Below, piece by piece: positions 6,062 through 9,438 of a stretch of DNA of 9,438 bases. The notes under the pieces are model-generated. The model was not told the origin of the DNA. It did not search any database and was given only the letters and a program-made list of their open reading frames with translations. The translations under genes were made by a program, and so were the position numbers. This stretch comes from Bacteroidales bacterium UBA3816 (GTDB taxonomy: Bacteria; Bacteroidota; Bacteroidia; Bacteroidales; P3). Each line of letters starts with the position of its first letter. Position 1 is the stretch's first letter. The stretch is taken from NCBI GenBank assembly GCA_002368955.1, contig DFDY01000037.1:1-9438 (forward strand). Reading direction: 5' to 3'.

Positions 6062-9000
6062 ATGGTAAAAAAACTATTAACATTCATTATGGGGCTGGGG
6101 CTTGTTTTGGGGGCCTCGGCCCAGTTGACTACCATTGATCCTGCTGATGTGCAGTTCTGGACAGGAAGTGGCAACAACAGTACGGTAGTGGCTATCGGAT
6201 GGGATGACAACACGGCCGCTTACACTCCTACAGTGGTCATCTGGGGTGTGCGATGGAACGGCAGCATCACCCTGCTCGATGCGCTGGACACTATTGCGGC
6301 GTATGACGAGCGCTTTCACTACGTTATGGGTAGCGGCGGATTCCTGCAGGAACTCTACTACAACGACCCTGCCGAAGGTGTCGTGCTGACGCCCTCTATG
6401 GAATGGAACTGCAATAGTTATGGTAGTGTCTATGGCTCGACGACATTGACGAGCACGCATCTGAGAATAAGTGAATCGACATGCAGCGACTACACCTTCC
6501 CCGGCGTGAATAACATCATCTATGCTGCCGACCCTAACGCGGCCTTTTCTTGTCCCAAGGCGCAAGCCGTCAGCGTGACAGGCATTACGGCTTCCACGGC
6601 TACGGTGAACATCACCGACACCACCAATGTGAACGACTATACTGTGATGCTCTTTTCCGGCGACTCGTTGGAGGATAGCACGGTAGTCTATATGCAGACC
6701 ATCTCTTACACCACCCTTACGCCTAATACAGCCTACACGGTGAAGGTCTATTCCAATTGCGCCGACGGTACGCAGACGGCTTCGCGCAACGCCACGTTCC
6801 GTACCCCGTGCGTCACCATAGCTCACAGTGCCTTGCCTTGGACCGAGGACTTCCAGTCGGGTAGCGGATCGTCCTATTCCACTGCGGCATCATTCTTCTC
6901 CAACCATGTGTTCTGCTGGGATCTGATTAATCCCTACAGTACCTCTGACCCCTATATCAACAATTCCTCGTCGGTCAACGCCGCCGGAGGCCAGTGTCTC
7001 TATGTGAGCAGTCGTCCGTCGAGTCCCACGGTGCTCGTCCTGCCCCCGTTTGAGGATACGCCCCAGCAACTGCAGTTGAGTTTCGACGTGCTGTCGAGCT
7101 ATGGTCATGGTTTTGAGGCTGGCGTCATCGCCGATGTCACCAATGGGACGACTTTTACCCCCATAGCGACCTGTTTGCCGCAAGGCAGTGGCTGGAACCA
7201 CTTCGACGTGACTTTCGCTGGTGTAACCGGAGGGCGTCTGGCATTGCGGAGCAACGACAACGGCCCGGCCTATCTTGACAATGTGACCGTTTCCGAACTG
7301 CCCTCGTGCGTAAAGCCTTCACAGGTGCTTGTCTCCAACATTACGGCCACCACGGCGGACATCACTATTGTCGATCCCAACAGTTCGAACCATTATATGG
7401 TGTATTATACTGCAGATGACAGTGCGGAGGTGTTTTCCGCCAGCTACGGCATCACAGGCTTGTCTCCCAACAGGCGTTATGTGGTGCGTGTAAAAACCCT
7501 TTGTACTGATACCACCACGGGCTTCACCGAAACGGTTTTCCGTACTGCCTGCGGCCCACAGGCGATTCCCTACCATGAGGATTTCAGCCAGTTTGTTGAT
7601 GTGGCTCATCCCAATGGCTATGGCTACGCTGTGAAGGACAGTACACTCCCCTGCTGGAAGTTCTACAAGGGGAGCAATCTCGACCGGCTGGAACTCTTCC
7701 GCCCATCGCAAAGTTCTACCGGCGGATACGGTGATGAAGGCTATACGCTGCGTATCTATGGTAACAACAGCAACTCGAAGGACCTACTGGTGCTGCCCGA
7801 GTTTGATCAGGAGGCCAATGCCCTCGAGGTGAGCTTTATGGCACGGCCTTCCGAGACCGGCAGCTTCGGGGGCACCCTGCAGGTGGGCTATGTGACCGAC
7901 GCCGACGACAGCAGTTCGTTTGTCGCCGAGGTGGGCTATCCCTGCGCCCAGTTTGCCGCCGGCTATGGTCTTTGCGCCTCAGTCTTCCCCAATGCACCTA
8001 GTGGTTCTCGTATTGCCTTGCGTTACCTTCCCTCGGGAGGTTCGGCCAAATCGTGGTATATTGACGATATTGACGTGCATGAGATGCCTGCCTGCGTCCG
8101 TGCACAGGGTATCAGTGTCGATAATGTCACTACCGAAGGTTTTACACTCCATATTGCCGACCCTATGAACGAGGGTTCCTACCGCTGTTATTATACCTTG
8201 GGTGACGTCACCGACAGCGTCGATTTCAATGACACTGTATATACGATTACAGGCCTCAGCGCCTCGAGTGATTATACTATCAGCGTGGTTACTATCTGTA
8301 ACGACGGCAGCCTCACGTTGCCCCATACGACTCCGGTAAGCACGCTGTGTGCACCGGTGTCCACAATACCATTCGTGGAGAATTTCGAGGATTGGACTGC
8401 TACTCAGTCGGCTGGCATGAACCGCTGTTGGAATCGTCTGTACAACAACTCTTCCAACAATCTTGTCAGCAACAACTATCCCTATTGCGCGAGTGGCACA
8501 GGGAACGCCCTCAACGGCTTCAAGTCGCTCAAAATATATTCCAAAGGCACTTCCAGCGCCGTTAAGGAATACTCTGTGGCCTACTTGCCAGAGTTTGAGA
8601 CGGCCCTGAATACGCTTAAGATTCGGTTCTTCTATAAATATGGTGGTAATACCACCAATATCAACAAGGTGAAGATTGCCGTTGGTGTTAGCGAGAGCGT
8701 ATCTGATACTACCACCTTCACCCGTCTGGCTACCCTCACACCTTCCGTGATCGGATGGAACGAATTTGAGGTGGAGTTCGGCGGCTACAGTGGCACCGGC
8801 ACACGCATTGCCATCATGCAGACTAGCACGGGTACAACCGCCATTACCAGCTACATCGACAGCATCGTGGTCGATACTGTCAGCAGTTGTAACCGCCCTG
8901 CTACATTGGTGACATCGGATGTCACGGCCTATGGCGCCACCCTTACATGGACCGACCCCAGCGAAGCTGGCTCCTACATCGTGCGATGGAGTGACGGTAT

Positions 9001-9438
9001 CACTGCCGACAGTGTCACCGTCACTGGCGCGACTACTTATGCCTTGATGGGCCTCACTCCTAGCACCAACTACACCGTTGATGTCCGAAGCATCTGCTGG
9101 GGTGAACCCACCAATGCCCGTGCCGCGTCATTTGTCACCAGTTGCGCGGCCCTGCCCCTGCCGTGGAGCATGAACTTTGACAATATCACCAACATTACTC
9201 AACTCTCTTCCTGCTGGAACCGCTACAGTGGACTTTATATCGACTCCACGCACAGCGCAACCTTGACCAACACCAGTAGTGGATGGACACGCTCGATCAC
9301 GGCATTCGATGGGTCGTCGCATGTGAAGGTAAACCTGTACGGCACTAACTGCAAGTATTGGCTGGTCACCCCCGAAATCGATCTCAGTGAGAATGCCGAG
9401 TTGTCATTCGACTATATGCTGACAGCATATAACAATGC
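6062..9438 (+). CDS. giant secreted FN3/anchor-J repeat protein under B12 riboswitch control, 3' end outside window
   Basis: The frame has no stop from 6062 to the right edge: 1125 residues and still open. The signal peptide is MVKKLLTFIMGLGLVLGASA, cleaved before Gln21, with no lipobox Cys. An in-frame ATG at 6032, with GGAG repeats upstream, would add ten residues. Residues 21-160 form a tryptophan-rich domain with WTGSGNN (33-39), IGWDDN (45-50), WGVRWNG (61-67) and a helix-like 'LLDALDTIAAYDERF' (71-85); I do not recognise it securely. Then come at least four units of an FN3 domain (about 163-250, 415-497, 677-763, 942-1028), each followed by a region resembling 'choice-of-anchor J'/MAM-like adhesin domains, with a Cys-Trp near its start (C285, C531, C789, C1051). 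The fourth is cut by the window. A T9SS sorting domain is expected downstream but not seen. Being the first gene after a cobalamin riboswitch, it should be made when B12 is low, which suggests surface B12 capture or handling (inference). Confidence 0.92.
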   Translation, partial: MVKKLLTFIMGLGLVLGASAQLTTIDPADVQFWTGSGNNSTVVAIGWDDNTAAYTPTVVIWGVRWNGSITLLDALDTIAAYDERFHYVMGSGGFLQELYYNDPAEGVVLTPSMEWNCNSYGSVYGSTTLTSTHLRISESTCSDYTFPGVNNIIYAADPNAAFSCPKAQAVSVTGITASTATVNITDTTNVNDYTVMLFSGDSLEDSTVVYMQTISYTTLTPNTAYTVKVYSNCADGTQTASRNATFRTPCVTIAHSALPWTEDFQSGSGSSYSTAASFFSNHVFCWDLINPYSTSDPYINNSSSVNAAGGQCLYVSSRPSSPTVLVLPPFEDTPQQLQLSFDVLSSYGHGFEAGVIADVTNGTTFTPIATCLPQGSGWNHFDVTFAGVTGGRLALRSNDNGPAYLDNVTVSELPSCVKPSQVLVSNITATTADITIVDPNSSNHYMVYYTADDSAEVFSASYGITGLSPNRRYVVRVKTLCTDTTTGFTETVFRTACGPQAIPYHEDFSQFVDVAHPNGYGYAVKDSTLPCWKFYKGSNLDRLELFRPSQSSTGGYGDEGYTLRIYGNNSNSKDLLVLPEFDQEANALEVSFMARPSETGSFGGTLQVGYVTDADDSSSFVAEVGYPCAQFAAGYGLCASVFPNAPSGSRIALRYLPSGGSAKSWYIDDIDVHEMPACVRAQGISVDNVTTEGFTLHIADPMNEGSYRCYYTLGDVTDSVDFNDTVYTITGLSASSDYTISVVTICNDGSLTLPHTTPVSTLCAPVSTIPFVENFEDWTATQSAGMNRCWNRLYNNSSNNLVSNNYPYCASGTGNALNGFKSLKIYSKGTSSAVKEYSVAYLPEFETALNTLKIRFFYKYGGNTTNINKVKIAVGVSESVSDTTTFTRLATLTPSVIGWNEFEVEFGGYSGTGTRIAIMQTSTGTTAITSYIDSIVVDTVSSCNRPATLVTSDVTAYGATLTWTDPSEAGSYIVRWSDGITADSVTVTGATTYALMGLTPSTNYTVDVRSICWGEPTNARAASFVTSCAALPLPWSMNFDNITNITQLSSCWNRYSGLYIDSTHSATLTNTSSGWTRSITAFDGSSHVKVNLYGTNCKYWLVTPEIDLSENAELSFDYMLTAYNN
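6548..9438 (+). repeat. four tandem FN3 + anchor-J-like protein modules
   Basis: Protein-level repeats lie within the gene at 6062, with starts at cysteines C164, C416, C678 and C943, so periods of 252, 262 and 265 residues. Each unit keeps four cysteines: one before the FN3 domain, one 16-17 residues before its end (C233, C481, C746, C1012), one at its end (C250, C497, C763, C1028), and the Cys of a Cys-Trp pair 23-35 residues later. No near-identical DNA copies were noticed by eye, so the duplications look old. Confidence 0.8.

Noticed and set aside
6077..6826. 249-codon minus-strand frame under the riboswitch-controlled gene
   Set aside because: It is codon-aligned with the sense gene and has the same cause: few TTA, CTA or TCA sense codons. 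No recognisable protein features.
1..9438. CRISPR array, tRNA, rRNA or insertion sequence
   Set aside because: No short direct repeats with regular spacers, no tRNA-like cloverleaf, no rRNA motif and no transposase or terminal inverted repeats were seen on reading both strands.

Overview
The window looks like chromosomal DNA of a Bacteroidota member, probably order Bacteroidales. Two large proteins end in type IX secretion system (T9SS) type A sorting domains. The surface proteins are built from PKD/Ig-like, FN3 and 'choice-of-anchor J'-like modules. The one clear promoter fits the Bacteroidota consensus (TTTG, 19 bp, TAnnTTTG). Starts lack a good Shine-Dalgarno and sit behind A-rich leaders. 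Genus cannot be told from the sequence. All genes lie on the + strand.

Left block (1-5525): an AT-rich T9SS cargo protein, cut by the left edge, ends at 1167. Its stop overlaps (ATGA) the start of a 41-codon reading frame that has a clean signal peptide and then a run of nine G. Fifteen bases on comes a GC-richer 1406-residue secreted protein: a signal peptide, an array of PKD/Ig-like modules, a cysteine-rich region with two similar halves, and a T9SS sorting domain. The three are probably co-transcribed; no promoter is visible between them.

Intergenic control region (5526-6061): two stem-loops close the left block. Then come a near-perfect promoter, a complete cobalamin (B12) riboswitch, a switching hairpin that competes with riboswitch helix P1, and a hairpin followed by seven T that can act as an intrinsic terminator.

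Right block (6062-9438): one reading frame, open to the right edge (at least 1125 residues), is the first gene under the riboswitch. It encodes a secreted protein with a tryptophan-rich N-terminal domain of about 140 residues and at least four repeats of [FN3 + anchor-J-like] with a fixed cysteine pattern. The usual riboswitch target in this phylum is a B12 uptake gene, so a giant modular exported protein here is the most interesting point of the window. The working inference is that it captures or handles corrinoids, or B12-bearing partners, at the cell surface when B12 is scarce. The sequence alone does not prove this.
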